64,000 nt of DNA, from the NCBI GenBank assembly GCA_036924085.1, contig JAVGWX010000005.1, forward strand, positions 98,472,172-98,536,171, given 5' to 3'. Shown here piece after piece: positions 1 to 10,089 of this stretch. The translations under genes and the position numbers were made by a program. This DNA is from Ariolimax columbianus (lineage: Eukaryota; Mollusca; Gastropoda; Stylommatophora; Arionidae). Within the stretch, counting starts at the first letter, position 1. Each line of letters starts with the position of its first letter. The notes beneath the pieces were generated by a model. The model did no database searches. It saw only the letters and a list, made by a program, of their open reading frames with translations, and was not told the origin of the DNA.

Positions 1-1475
1 ATAAAGCGCTGAGGTGGCTACAGTTATTGAAGAGGCTCGCTTGTTTAACATGGGGATCAGACAAGGACACTCTGAAAGACTTGTTTCTTGGATATGTACG
101 CTCTGCTTTAGAATACAGCAGTGTATTCCTGACAACATGTTCACATACTAATGGAGAGTCCCTGGACAGAGAACAGAACAATGCCATGCGTCCTAATTAG
201 TGGAGCAATGAGGTCAGCACCCACTGCTGCATGTGAATGTGGAATCCCTTGAGATGCGAGGAAATGTGGCCGCTATGGAAGTTTATGATAGGAGTAAAAG
301 AATGAGTAAAGACCACCCCAATAGAAGGCTTGTAGAAAAATGGCAACAAAAGCAGATAATAAAATAAAAGTCAGTCCTCCACCACGTCAGCGTTATTAAA
401 GAGAGATCACATCCTAGAAAAAAGACAAGAAACACAGAGAGTAACAAGAAATTTGCAACCATATGCAAGTTTAAAATGTCAGAAATGTAAAAAAAACTAA
501 CATATAATACAACAAGAAGTGCTGATCCAGTCAGTATTATGAGAGCATCACAGAGAACGATTACCTACCCAGAAGAATGGATGCATATCTATACTGATGG
601 GTTTGCTTTTAAGGCCTCTATTAAAGCAGGATATGGAGTCTACATAGAGTATCCGACAGAACATCTGATGAACTGTTTGATGTCTGTGGGGAATTTTGAG
701 GCACAAATGACAGCACTGGAAGTAGCTTTGTATTCCTTGATGACTGTGTTTGATGCGTTCCCATCAAAAGCTCAAAGCATCGTAATCTTTACAGACTCAT
801 TAACTGCCTTTCAAGCTCTGTAAGATGGTGGTCATTGTAAGCCTGAACTTACCCAAATATACCCAGATGACAACCAACTTCTCACATCCCATGAAGTCAG
901 AATAGTTATACAATTGATCCCTGGTCACTCATATACACTTGGTAATGAATGACAAGACAGGCAGACTAGCTAAGAAGGGATCATGTCAAGAACAACAATA
1001 CACACCAACAACTCTACAGACAGTCAAACAACTACTGAAGACTGCGAACAATTAGGACATGCTGAAAAGATGGGCAATGGGAAATACTGGGATAGAAATA
1101 TACAAAATACGAACAAAGTCATCTCAAATTCCGAAGACAACATCAACCTCCTGAAAAGGAGAGATCAAAGCCCCATTGTCCGATTGTGCACTAACACACA
1201 CAATTTAACCGTTGCTTGAACAGAATCCAGGTAGAACATACTCCAGAGTGTCGGCTATGCACACAACCCTTTAAACTGTTGAACATCATCTTTTTTAATG
1301 TCCGGCGCTTCCCGGTATCAGGAAAGAGCTTCCTCCTCAGAGGCCAGACAAATGGAACACTTTGAACGGAACTAAACAACAGCTCACAAATACTTGCAGA
1401 TACCACTATATGGCATTTGGCCAAAGGGCAGGAGCTCATAGGTCGCTGGATCAATAACCAATCAATCAACCAACC
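1..1475 (+). mobile_element. 3' end of an RNase H-bearing LINE, decayed
   Basis: In broken frames the order is that of the C-terminal half of a LINE polyprotein. First comes a segment resembling the region after reverse transcriptase (conceptual LEYSS near 110-125). Then come an RNase H domain (about 560-960) and a cysteine-rich tail near 1210-1262 (conceptual VEHTPECRLC). A CAAT/AACC-rich tail at about 1455-1480 may be the element's 3' end. Several frameshifts and stops mean it is dead. The left part lies outside the window. RNase H downstream of RT is known from I, Jockey-like and related clades; I cannot assign the clade. Confidence 0.75.
539..823 (+). pseudogene. LINE RNase H domain fragment
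   Basis: A 94-residue open stretch with the type I RNase H signature: IYTDG (first catalytic Asp), FEAQMTALEVAL (catalytic Glu) and IVIFTDSLTA (second Asp). A further piece, conceptually PGHS followed by GNE, lies near 918-950. It is separated by a stop and a frame change, so the last acidic residue of the active site is not joined to the rest. In LINEs this domain removes the RNA strand during target-primed reverse transcription. Here it is a relic; the ATG at 539 is not a real start. Confidence 0.75.
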
Positions 1476-1489
1476 AACCTCGTGAAAGG

Positions 1490-1708
1490 AGGCGGGATAC
1501 ATGCAGAAATGTACAGAAGACTGTAGTCACAATATGGTGATGAGACAATCAGCCGCAGGAAGACATTTGAATGTGTAAATGTTTTAGAGAAGGTCGTACA
1601 TCCGTGAGTGATGATCTTGGACGTGATGGCTCTCAACCCACCACAGTCAATCCTGTGAATATCCAGATTATGGAATGCCTTATTCTAAAAGAACAACGCA
1701 CAACCTGT
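1490..1708 (+). pseudogene. mariner transposase, N-terminal part (interrupted by LTR element)
   Basis: Conceptual translation gives a mariner-like N-terminus: YGDETISRRKTFE near 1535-1575, then after small indels REGRTSV and a stretch ending EQRTTC at the LTR boundary. The protein continues at 7233 beyond the inserted LTR element with RKIAQEASLSMGTV, the helix-turn-helix region. If one CTGT copy is removed the frame reads through without a break. Mariner transposases bind the terminal inverted repeats and cut and paste the element. This copy also has indels and an internal deletion of the catalytic region, so it was probably inactive before the LTR insertion. Confidence 0.75.
1705..1708. repeat. 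target-site duplication CTGT, low-coordinate side
   Basis: CTGT directly abuts the TG terminus of the LTR and is repeated at 7233-7236 after the CA terminus of the other LTR. Removing one copy restores the mariner reading frame, which independently confirms the boundaries. Confidence 0.85.
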
Positions 1709-2627
1709 TGTAGCAGATCCTCTATTTCTTTGCCCTGGCCGTGATCTAACTTAGAACATTCTCACACTCATCCACATCATCATGACCATACTCAGTAAAT
1801 GACATATCACACATCAGGTGGCATATTTATTATATCATACTCATATCATAGAATGAGTAGAGAAATTACAAACACAATATAATACATATCTTAACTAAAC
1901 ATTATACTAAAACGGGAATTGTAAGCATTAGCTATTGATGGAATTCCCACATATAAAAACCCAGTTCTATTGCCTTGCAATTGCATCACACACACATCGC
2001 CTTAACTGCGTCTTCAACACACCTTATCAAATACTCTTCCTCACTGAAATCCCCTCAGGCGGGCGATCTCGACATACTCGTTCACAATGTGTCCTTGCTT
2101 ACAAACACACTTTCACATTATCTATTAATGCAAAACTCACACACCTATTTGAGCGATCCTGTTCTATCACTAAACATTCGTCCAACCGTCAATCAATCGC
2201 TCCTCTATCTAAGTCGGTGAGTTAAACATACTATCCACATTCAGTCTCTCTCTCTCCATCTCTCCTCCTCTCTCTTCCAGCCTCTCGAGCTAAACTTTGT
2301 CTCGAGTTATATATCCTCAAGCAAGGCCAGAGCTTGACCAATCGATCTCAGGTATGGTCATCTTCAATTCCAATTGGACCGAAACACTTTGCCCACCTGT
2401 CATTCATTCTCTCGCAGCAAGCCCCGCTGCCAATTTCGTCTGTCAATCAATCTCCCCCTACCAAAATCGGAATGCCAGTGGTCAGTTTCTACCTGTCCAC
2501 ATTCCTTAACTCAACTCTGTTCTCCTTTGCTGAGACGGTGAGTGACCTTGACATGCATTCATGTAGCTTTAAGCTTTAACATGTTCAGGCATCCTAAACT
2601 CCCCTTGCTCCGGCGGGAACTGTTACA
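1709..2627 (-). repeat. 3' LTR
   Basis: On the minus strand it starts TGTAACAG and ends CTGCTACA. Minus-strand signals fit U3-R-U5: a TATATAA box at 2308-2314 and, further on, AATAAA at 1826-1831. The plus strand separately carries a TATAAAA at 1952-1958 and a GT-AG pair at 2217-2280 (see findings). It appears identical to 6314-7232. Confidence 0.87.
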
Positions 2628-2637
2628 TTACCTCCCT
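2628..2637 (-). other. polypurine tract of the LTR element
   Basis: Minus-strand AGGGAGGTAA immediately precedes the TGTAACAG start of the 3' LTR. This is where the plus-strand primer of LTR elements is expected, and it is a main reason for assigning minus orientation. Confidence 0.7.
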
Positions 2638-3629
2638 AAACTACAGACCGAAACATGGATGGTCATTTTTTTCATCTGGCAAATGACCACCATTTTCGTC
2701 TCTACTATCCAAAATGTAAACACTACTCCTGTTTACAACTTCACTCACATCGTACATGCATAAAAAGACATGTCATTTGATACATATAAACTTTTTGTAA
2801 TACATACACAATCAATACAAGCAGAAGAAAAACACTGTGGCTGGGCGTTTTTACAACACAAACCACTACTTTTACATCGTTTTGCAGTCAAATACACCAA
2901 AGTCTGTCCCTGCGGGACCTTGAACTCATCAAAACAGAAACACCTTAAGGAATTCTCCTTACTCATTTGAGGTCAACATACCTCGCCCTGTTTCCCGTGC
3001 CTTCCTCTAAGGACACGAACCTTCATTGTTACACTCGACCAGTTCAGGTCAATTTTCTCAGGCGGTCTCATTACACGCCTGACCGACGATTCACTTCATA
3101 CTAACTCCTGTGAGGCCACGAATTTACGTGGGTTATCCTCAGGCTAGTTATCATTGTCTCTCTTGACAGCTATCCCCTCTCAAAGAAAACAGCAAAATTC
3201 TTTATGTTTCCCACAAAAACGATATTTGACAACATATGTCATAGTCAATATTAAAACTTCTGATCAATGTAGTCTTCTCTGCAAAGACTCCACATACATG
3301 TGATTCTGGAACTCGTGGTGACTTGTGCTTGCGGAGGCCTACAGTCTGGATGAGATATACTGCTCTGTAGATCACCTAAATAACCTGTATCAAATACCTG
3401 TAAACATGATGATTCAACAAACAAAAAAAACAACAACAAAATAAAGAAAAATTCAATGCATACTATATCGACCATACAACCCACTAAAAATGCAAGTAAT
3501 ACCATTAGTCAAAACCCAAACACCAAATGCAAATGTCAAAATATTTGCACACAAAAACATGATCAAATGCCATCAACCTTCACTCCTGCTCGTGCCCCAC
3601 AGATGAGCACCTGTTAATGCCCCCTTCAA

Positions 3630-3925
3630 AAGATACTAAACTATGTCACTAAATCAGATACTAAACTATGTCACTAAACTATGACTAAGTTCTACTAGAA
3701 TATGTCACTAAACTATGACTAAGTTGTAACTTAATCAGATACTAAACTATGTCCCTAAACTATGACTAAGTTGTAACTTAATCAGATACTAAACTATGTC
3801 ACTAAACTATGACTAAGTTCTAATTTAATCAGATACTAAACTATGTCACTAAATCAGATACTAAACTATGTCACTAAACTATGACTAAGTTCTAACTTAA
3901 TCAGATACTAAACTATGTCTGAGTC
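3630..3925. repeat. 47-bp minisatellite inside the LTR element
   Basis: Copies of about 47 bp built on the words ATACTAAACTATGTCACTAA and CTATGACTAAGTT, with shorter 18-29 bp sub-units in between. It lies in the 3' untranslated part of the element, downstream of the gag-like gene on the minus strand. Confidence 0.85.
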
Positions 3926-4446
3926 AAAAGTCAAAAACCGAATCGTCCACCTGTCGAATTACGTCATGCTGTAACCCTACTAGTCCGGGTGCAGTCTTTG
4001 TCCCGAGGAATCAAAACCGAGTGTTCTGATCTAACTAATTTACCGCTGTTTCCACAAATTCCCCGAATCAAAGCTACCTGGTCAGATTTTGACCGAAACA
4101 TCGCGTCCACGTGTTACCCGTCGTCGCGTAATCATTACCTGGCGCATCCAGCTATCCTGCGTCTCTTGTCCGTTCTGTCCGTTTCTCTGGTCGGAAATGT
4201 CTCTTTGATCTCGGTCAGTCTTCGCTTCAGACTGACCGTCCGCTCATTGTCTGGCGTGTACTTCAGACAACGAATTCAAAGGAATTTTTAACATCTGGTC
4301 ATTCCTCCATCTCTATACCCTACCCCCTAATTATCAAATCTCCGTGTAACCCAAGGATAACGGTAGATGAAACAAATTTTATGCAAATGCATACATTAAC
4401 TGGAGTTTCACATGTACGACCATGTGTGTAAGTACTCCACACGACT
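3926..4446 (-). other. non-repetitive 3' interior of the LTR element, no assigned gene
   Basis: The minus strand has a short highly charged open stretch near 4155-4275 (conceptual SLKRRLTEIKETF) ending at a stop, which could be an eroded extra coding segment. I see no protease, reverse transcriptase or integrase motif here. The plus-strand 100-residue frame at 3989-4291 has no recognisable domain. Confidence 0.4.
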
Positions 4447-6003
4447 TTACCTAATGCCATTTCTGAATTCCAAGTTTTTGGCTAGCGTCAGTAAACATTG
4501 CATCAACCGTTCCTTATCACTACTGCTTATTTTAACCAGACTATGCGTTGCCCCATCAGCTGTCTCTGATTGCTGCGCGATTTCCTCCTGTAAAACGCCC
4601 ATCGTCTGGTCTGTTTGTTTCACGGTTGTTTGGTTCGTATCCACCGGTTCTCTGGTAGTGTTACGTACACTTACATCATCCGCTACTTCAGCCTTCCGTC
4701 CATCTGTATTCACTATTTGTGGGAAAGACCTTTCACACTGTTCGTTTGACTGTTGGCTTATCTCGAACTGAGATCTTTTCATCTTTGCTTCGATGACTGG
4801 TTCGCTGTCCTGGCTGTGGTTAACATGTCTTTCCCTTTTCTTCGTTTTCCTTAGAAACTCTGTTCCTCCTTTGTTGGCTGCTGTTGGTGCGTCCGTTTCG
4901 CATTCCAACTGTGCGTCATTCCCACTTCCTTCCTCGGTGGCCGAAGGGTTGTCCCTTCTTTCGGTCTGTTCAACCACTTCTCCCGCATGGCTAGAACCTG
5001 GCTTGGGTGGGCACGAAACCATAGCTGGTCCTGCCACCATTCCTCCTCCTCTCCTTTCTTCTTTATCTGACGAATCTCTGACTATTTCCTTGTTCGATTC
5101 TTCGTCGACTTTAACTAATGTTCTACCAGGCTTGACCACAAGTTCCTGGTGAACTTGGCTCCTTTCAGCACGCCCGACCATGTTAATCGACGTAATACCC
5201 TCTTCCTGAATTCTCGGCCTACACTGTCCGATGCGGTAACATTTTATCTGGACCTCTGAGCGAACGTTTGTTTCGTTTGCATTGCGTAACCTGCCCTCCG
5301 TCCCTAACTTTTCTGGATACACAAAACCTGTATCTCTTTCTTTCTGTCCATCCGCCTCGTGCTTAAAGTCTCTTTGATAGCTCCTGTTCTGCCTCTCCAT
5401 CTGTAACCGTGCAAAAAGCCTCTTGTGGGCTAAGAATCTGCCCGATTCAAACTTCTGCCCAACCATTCCTCCTCCTCTCACTTGACTTGGCCTCTGCACC
5501 TGGGTCAAACTCCAACCCTCATCGCAACCTCTTTCCAGTCGTCCACACACGTCCGTCCTGAGATTTCCACCTCTGTCCCTCCACGGATCGGAATGTGGAA
5601 GTAGTACGGGCTTCCTACTCACTTTCCTACCACTCTGTCCCCTTCCACAATACTGGACCGTGTTTACTTCTGTGATTTCTTGATTTCTTCTCTCCTTCCT
5701 AGCTGGTTGGAAAGCTCCGTTTTCAAACTGTTGCAACAGCTGTCGCAGCTTCCATTGGAGATCTTTTTCCTGTCTTTCCAGCCGAATGACTCTGCCTGTT
5801 AGTTCTCTTAGCTGGTTTTGTAGTTGACTTTTGTCCTCCCACTTATCGCTGACTGTAGCTCGTGCCATGAAAGGCTTGTTTTTGACAAACAGTCCTCTTC
5901 TCCAGGAACTGTTAATATTCCGAAGAATATTAGGGCATCCGATAGACAAATGTCCAAAAGCTAGACAATGATAACATTGTTTAACATTGTCCAACCTCGA
6001 CAT
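4447..6003 (-). CDS. gag-like nucleocapsid protein of the LTR element
   Basis: Open frame of 518 codons read from the ATG at 6003. The frame can be extended to 6030 but only with a TTG, so I prefer 6003. Residues 10-23 form a retroviral-type zinc knuckle, CYHCLAFGHLSIGC (C-x2-C-x4-H-x4-C), which binds RNA in Gag proteins. A heptad-rich segment follows at about residues 50-95 (QLRELTGRVIRLERQEKDLQ), likely a coiled coil. The remaining roughly 400 residues are hydrophilic and rich in Arg, Glu, Gln and Ser, without a recognised fold. In ordinary Gag the knuckle is C-terminal, after matrix and capsid. Here it is at the very N-terminus, so the upstream part is missing or the protein is an unusual ORF1-type RNA-binding protein. 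No pol follows. It is the only long intact frame in the window. Confidence 0.7.
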   Translation of the reverse strand: MSRLDNVKQCYHCLAFGHLSIGCPNILRNINSSWRRGLFVKNKPFMARATVSDKWEDKSQLQNQLRELTGRVIRLERQEKDLQWKLRQLLQQFENGAFQPARKERRNQEITEVNTVQYCGRGQSGRKVSRKPVLLPHSDPWRDRGGNLRTDVCGRLERGCDEGWSLTQVQRPSQVRGGGMVGQKFESGRFLAHKRLFARLQMERQNRSYQRDFKHEADGQKERDTGFVYPEKLGTEGRLRNANETNVRSEVQIKCYRIGQCRPRIQEEGITSINMVGRAERSQVHQELVVKPGRTLVKVDEESNKEIVRDSSDKEERRGGGMVAGPAMVSCPPKPGSSHAGEVVEQTERRDNPSATEEGSGNDAQLECETDAPTAANKGGTEFLRKTKKRERHVNHSQDSEPVIEAKMKRSQFEISQQSNEQCERSFPQIVNTDGRKAEVADDVSVRNTTREPVDTNQTTVKQTDQTMGVLQEEIAQQSETADGATHSLVKISSSDKERLMQCLLTLAKNLEFRNGIR

Positions 6004-6018
6004 ATTGAATAAACCCGT

Positions 6019-6110
6019 CTGGCCCACCAAAAAATTTTATAAGACTGTCAAGTACGCACAAAGTCTTGTCAATAATACAACAATGGGTGGAAGAAAAATG
6101 TCACACTTAC
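6019..6110 (-). other. possible leader intron of the gag-like gene
   Basis: On the minus strand a consensus donor CTG|GTAAGT (GT at 6109-6110) is followed 92 nt later by CCAG (AG at 6019-6020), and the first ATG after that acceptor is the proposed start at 6003. The exon between the LTR and the donor contains no ATG, as expected for a leader. The acceptor has a poor pyrimidine tract, so the 3' boundary is weak. Confidence 0.35.
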
Positions 6111-6281
6111 CAGTCAGATGATTGGAAAAGCTGTCTATGGTTCTAACACTCTAACCACTAGCTACTCCTCTATTCCTAACGACACACACAAGTTATATAT
6201 AACTGCGACACTTGTGTTAAACGTGCAAATGAAGATCTATAGCTACACACGCACTATATTTATAAATCTACCACGACTATC

Positions 6282-6299
6282 CGTGGTCAACAGGCACCA
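6282..6299 (-). other. probable tRNA primer-binding site
   Basis: On the minus strand, 14 nt inside the 5' LTR, the sequence TGGTGCCTGTTGACC is complementary to an RNA ending GGCACCA, i.e. a tRNA acceptor with its CCA end. This is the expected place for minus-strand priming. I do not assign the tRNA. Confidence 0.55.
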
Positions 6300-6313
6300 A
6301 AATAATAATAACG

Positions 6314-7232
6314 TGTAGCAGATCCTCTATTTCTTTGCCCTGGCCGTGATCTAACTTAGAACATTCTCACACTCATCCACATCATCATGACCATACTCAG
6401 TAAATGACATATCACACATCAGGTGGCATATTTATTATATCATACTCATATCATAGAATGAGTAGAGAAATTACAAACACAATATAATACATATCTTAAC
6501 TAAACATTATACTAAAACGGGAATTGTAAGCATTAGCTATTGATGGAATTCCCACATATAAAAACCCAGTTCTATTGCCTTGCAATTGCATCACACACAC
6601 ATCGCCTTAACTGCGTCTTCAACACACCTTATCAAATACTCTTCCTCACTGAAATCCCCTCAGGCGGGCGATCTCGACATACTCGTTCACAATGTGTCCT
6701 TGCTTACAAACACACTTTCACATTATCTATTAATGCAAAACTCACACACCTATTTGAGCGATCCTGTTCTATCACTAAACATTCGTCCAACCGTCAATCA
6801 ATCGCTCCTCTATCTAAGTCGGTGAGTTAAACATACTATCCACATTCAGTCTCTCTCTCTCCATCTCTCCTCCTCTCTCTTCCAGCCTCTCGAGCTAAAC
6901 TTTGTCTCGAGTTATATATCCTCAAGCAAGGCCAGAGCTTGACCAATCGATCTCAGGTATGGTCATCTTCAATTCCAATTGGACCGAAACACTTTGCCCA
7001 CCTGTCATTCATTCTCTCGCAGCAAGCCCCGCTGCCAATTTCGTCTGTCAATCAATCTCCCCCTACCAAAATCGGAATGCCAGTGGTCAGTTTCTACCTG
7101 TCCACATTCCTTAACTCAACTCTGTTCTCCTTTGCTGAGACGGTGAGTGACCTTGACATGCATTCATGTAGCTTTAAGCTTTAACATGTTCAGGCATCCT
7201 AAACTCCCCTTGCTCCGGCGGGAACTGTTACA
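6314..7232 (-). repeat. 5' LTR
   Basis: Appears identical to 1709-2627. In minus orientation it would carry the active promoter (TATATAA at 6913-6919). Apparent identity of the two LTRs implies insertion recently on an evolutionary time scale. Confidence 0.87.
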
Positions 7233-7730
7233 CTGTCGCAAAATTGCACAAGAAGCAAGTCTTTCTATGGGTACGGTGATCGATATTATTTATAAACATT
7301 TGTTATTTTTCGAAAGGTTAGTACACGTTGGATACCAAGACAGCTTTCCGCTTTGACCGGCAGTGAGGAGTTCAAGCCTACACTATGTGCCATCTGCAGA
7401 AACTCGGTTGGGAGGTATTGCCACATTCACCTTACAGTCCAAACTTCGCTCCAAGCGATTTCCACCTGTTTGGACTCCTAGAAGAATTTCTGGAAGGTCG
7501 GCATTTTAGTAGCACTGATGACGAAGTGAAACACGCTGTCCTAGATTGACTCAGACATACTTACAAATCTTTATACGCTGAAGCGTTTTAAGCTTTACTT
7601 AAACGCTAGGATAAGTGCATAAACGTTGCAGAAGATTATATTGTAAAATAAATGACATTTCGATTACTTGAAAATGTATTTTTGTTTTCCTCACAATAAA
7701 ATGGAAAAAAGGCTTGACATGAACGCCCCC
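7233..7730 (+). pseudogene. mariner transposase, HTH and C-terminal part
   Basis: Continues the reading frame broken at 1708: RKIAQEASLSMGTV (helix-turn-helix), then RQLSAL near 7340. It then jumps straight to the C-terminal mariner signature, LGWEVLPHSPYSP followed by SDFHLFGLLEEFLEGRHF (about 7405-7505), and a decayed C-terminus to about 7730. The central region with the first two catalytic aspartates is missing between about 7360 and 7390. This is therefore an internally deleted copy, and a TGA sits near 7548. The LTR element inserted into the helix-turn-helix coding region. Confidence 0.85.
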
Positions 7731-7812
7731 GTAAATGAAATGCCTTGTAAGCTGATAAGTTCCCTCTACACGGATTGTCTTCCGTTTTGTGCGGTAGATT
7801 GCGATACCCATA

Positions 7813-8440
7813 ATGGACCAAGGGGTTACAATAGATCATATAGTTAAGATGAGTGAGCAAGTTCAGGTAGCAGTGAAAAAGGCAAATGCAATATTAGGTA
7901 TGATGAAAAGAAATATTCAGCAAAGGAGCAAGGAAGGGATAATCAAACTGCACAAAGCATTAGTTAAACCTAGATTGGAGTATTGTGTTCAGGTGTGGAA
8001 TCCTTATCGTAGAGGGGATATAACCATGCTGGAAAGGATACAAAGAAGAGCGGTAAAACTGATATTGGGATTACAACAGTGCCTAGTATAGCGAAGAATT
8101 TGAGGTGACTTAATACAGGTTTATAAGACAATTAACGGGAAGGATCAATTAGACTATAACTGGTTGTGTTTTTTTTAATGCAACCGCCTTCAAGAGGGCG
8201 CTACTACAAATTAATTAAAGATAGGGTCAGATTAGATATAATGCAATATTGTTTTAGACAGAGAGCGGCAAATGCTTGAAATGCATTGCTACGGGAAATA
8301 ATAGAATCAGGGTCAAGTAATGTATTCAAAAATAAATTGGATGGGCATAGTTTTTTTAGTAAAGGTAATGTAAAAGAAACTTGTTGTATACAGACTCTGC
8401 AGAGTCTTCTAAAACAGTATAAAGACGTAAAGTTAAGTTA
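7813..8440 (+). mobile_element. CR1-like LINE, 3' fragment
   Basis: Starts within the segment after the RT active site (conceptual VKKANAILGMMKRNI, then VKPRLEYCVQVWNPY and ERIQRRAVKL). It runs with indels to the characteristic 3' end: the palindrome-bearing CAGACTCTGCAGAGTCT at about 8390, a stretch reading AGTATAAAGACG and an AAGTTAAG tail. It is homologous to 36721-38455 and to four other fragments in this window. Confidence 0.87.
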
Positions 8441-8534
8441 TTATCTTATCTGCAAGACAACACACGGTTACAATTTAGAACAACCATTTTCCTAGATGAG
8501 TTGACTGGCATCATCACTAGGAACACCAATACTA

Positions 8535-9240
8535 AAAGTAAATGTAAATTTGTAAGCATCCAATTCATTGTTGAATGCATTAGCTGACCCTACCTCCGGC
8601 ACATCTTGTGGCAGTGCATTCCAAGAATTCACCACTTTCTTACAAGAAAATTATTTCATGATCTCTAATTTGGACCTTTCTTTAATCAATTTGAAGCTGT
8701 GGCCACTTGTTCTTGTAGCCAAGATATTGTCCTGGTATTCAAACAAGCATGTCAATGTCTGTTGCCAGGCAGCCAAATGCTTCGGCTATACATAGTAGGT
8801 ATTTAACAACTTTCTGTGGCTTACTAGACCTAGGGCAGGTTACAAATAATTAGGTACATTTTTAACTAGAATTCGTGTTCGTGCAGCGACCTGGAATTTT
8901 ACCAGAAAATCCACGTGAAAAAAAATACCTCGTGACCACTGAGCCCCTCTGAGAAAGTTAGTTTAGTCTAATTTATCCTTTCCGGCGATTAAAATATCAA
9001 CTTTAATTAAATCACTCCGAATTCTTCTCTGTTCTAGACACTGTAGACCAGTTTCTTCTCAGTCGTTACTTATAACTATAATTCTGGAATCCAATGATCA
9101 GTTTTAAAGCTCTTCTTTGTATTCTTTCTAGCATGTTTTCTATCCACTCAATAACAAGTACTCCACGCCTGAACACAGTACTCCAATGTAAGTCTCACCA
9201 TACAGTTTGACTATCACATCCTTGCTTATACAAGACAGAC
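8535..9240 (-). mobile_element. CR1-like LINE, 3' fragment, inverted, with SINE inside
   Basis: Minus-strand match to the same CR1 family. 8535-8730 corresponds to the 3' coding end (CATCCAATTCATT, then CCAAGAATTCACCACTTTCT), and 8949-9240 continues into the region with TTCTAGACACTGTAGACCAG. The two parts are separated by a SINE. It lies tail to tail with 7813-8440. Confidence 0.82.
8731..8948 (-). mobile_element. tRNA-derived SINE inserted in CR1
   Basis: Read on the minus strand it begins GGGGCTCAGTGGTCACGAGG, an A-box-like tRNA head, with an internal deletion that removes the B box. It ends in the family's tail: CTAGTAAGCCACAGAAAG, then AGCCGAAGC, GCCTGGCAACAG and TGTTTGAATACCAGG. The same tail is found at 28130-28235 and 41640-41765. 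Confidence 0.75.
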
Positions 9241-9810
9241 TGTTGACCTCGTTGTTTCTTTCTTGTCACCGTCTTCTAAAAATCCGCTAACATGACTCAA
9301 ACTAACCTGGTTTTCTCTGCTACTGTTCTGTGATAGGTGTTCTTACTTTTCTCCATTTGTGTCTAAACCGGTGCATTCCAATCCAGTGCATGTTTCGGTA
9401 AATTGTTGCCGTTTTTCCTGTGTCGTTCAATTCAAATATTATTTACACCCCAGTACAACTGAAATGATTCTCCAAAAAACATATATCTCTTTTCTTGATG
9501 GTGAATTCTCACAATTTTTTGTCCGTGTCCATCTCTTGATAATGTCAATCTACAAATTATCTCTGGCACGTTTACCCAATATGTTTCCTCTCAGTTTAGT
9601 TTTTAGCTAGGGCTTCTCATCTGACCACAATATCGTTCATTCCTTCTATTTGTAATTCCAATTTCTCCAAGACTTCTATTTTTGTCCATTCTGTCTTTCG
9701 TCTAGATTTATCGTATTATAAATATATTTGCAAAGATTTTGCCAACCCTGCTGCGGTCCTCTCGTGTTTCAGTGAGTCATAGATGTCGTCAGTACAGAGA
9801 TTTGACACAA
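9241..9810. other. AT-rich DNA, nothing recognised
   Basis: The left part may contain further eroded CR1 sequence. The plus-strand 83-codon frame at 9359-9610 has no domain features and I do not call it a gene. Confidence 0.4.
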
Positions 9811-9814
9811 ATAT

Positions 9815-10085
9815 ACACACACACATGTACTCAAACACACATGCACACTCAGACATACACCCACACACACACACACCCACCCACACACTCAACCACAAAC
9901 AAGCACACACACCCTCACACACACCCAAACCAGCGCACTTACACACACACACATGCATGCACTGAAACACACACACACCTAAATACACACAAACAATACA
10001 CACAGATATCCACACACACATACATGCAAATACATACACACATCTCCCCCACCACACACACACACACATACACATTACAAACACC
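9815..10085. repeat. CA-rich microsatellite
   Basis: Interrupted (CA)n with ACACACAC runs separated by CC, AA and TG. The Thr-His and Cys-Val rich frames on either strand are by-products of the composition. Confidence 0.9.
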
Positions 10086-10089
10086 TCAA

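Larger units (their letters stand above)
1709..7232 (-). mobile_element. LTR retrotransposon, non-autonomous, recently inserted
   Basis: Two direct repeats of 919 bp (1709-2627 and 6314-7232, offset 4605) begin TG and end CA. I saw no difference between them by eye. They are flanked by CTGT on both sides (1705-1708 and 7233-7236), a 4-bp target duplication. The 3.7-kb interior has a purine tract next to one LTR, a primer-binding-like site next to the other, and one open frame with a CCHC knuckle, all consistent with minus-strand orientation. No protease, reverse transcriptase, RNase H or integrase is visible, so the element must have been moved by proteins from another copy. The 4-bp duplication would suit a Gypsy-type integrase, but the family is not established. 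Confidence 0.87.

Noticed and set aside
3989..5152. Plus-strand frames of 100-119 codons inside the LTR element
   Set aside because: Those at 4412-5152 are antisense to the long gag-like frame; the one at 3989 has no domain and sits in the 3' region of the element.
1709..7232. Tandem segmental duplication instead of an LTR element
   Set aside because: TG...CA ends, a purine tract, a primer-like site, a CCHC gene and a target duplication that restores the mariner frame all favour an LTR element.
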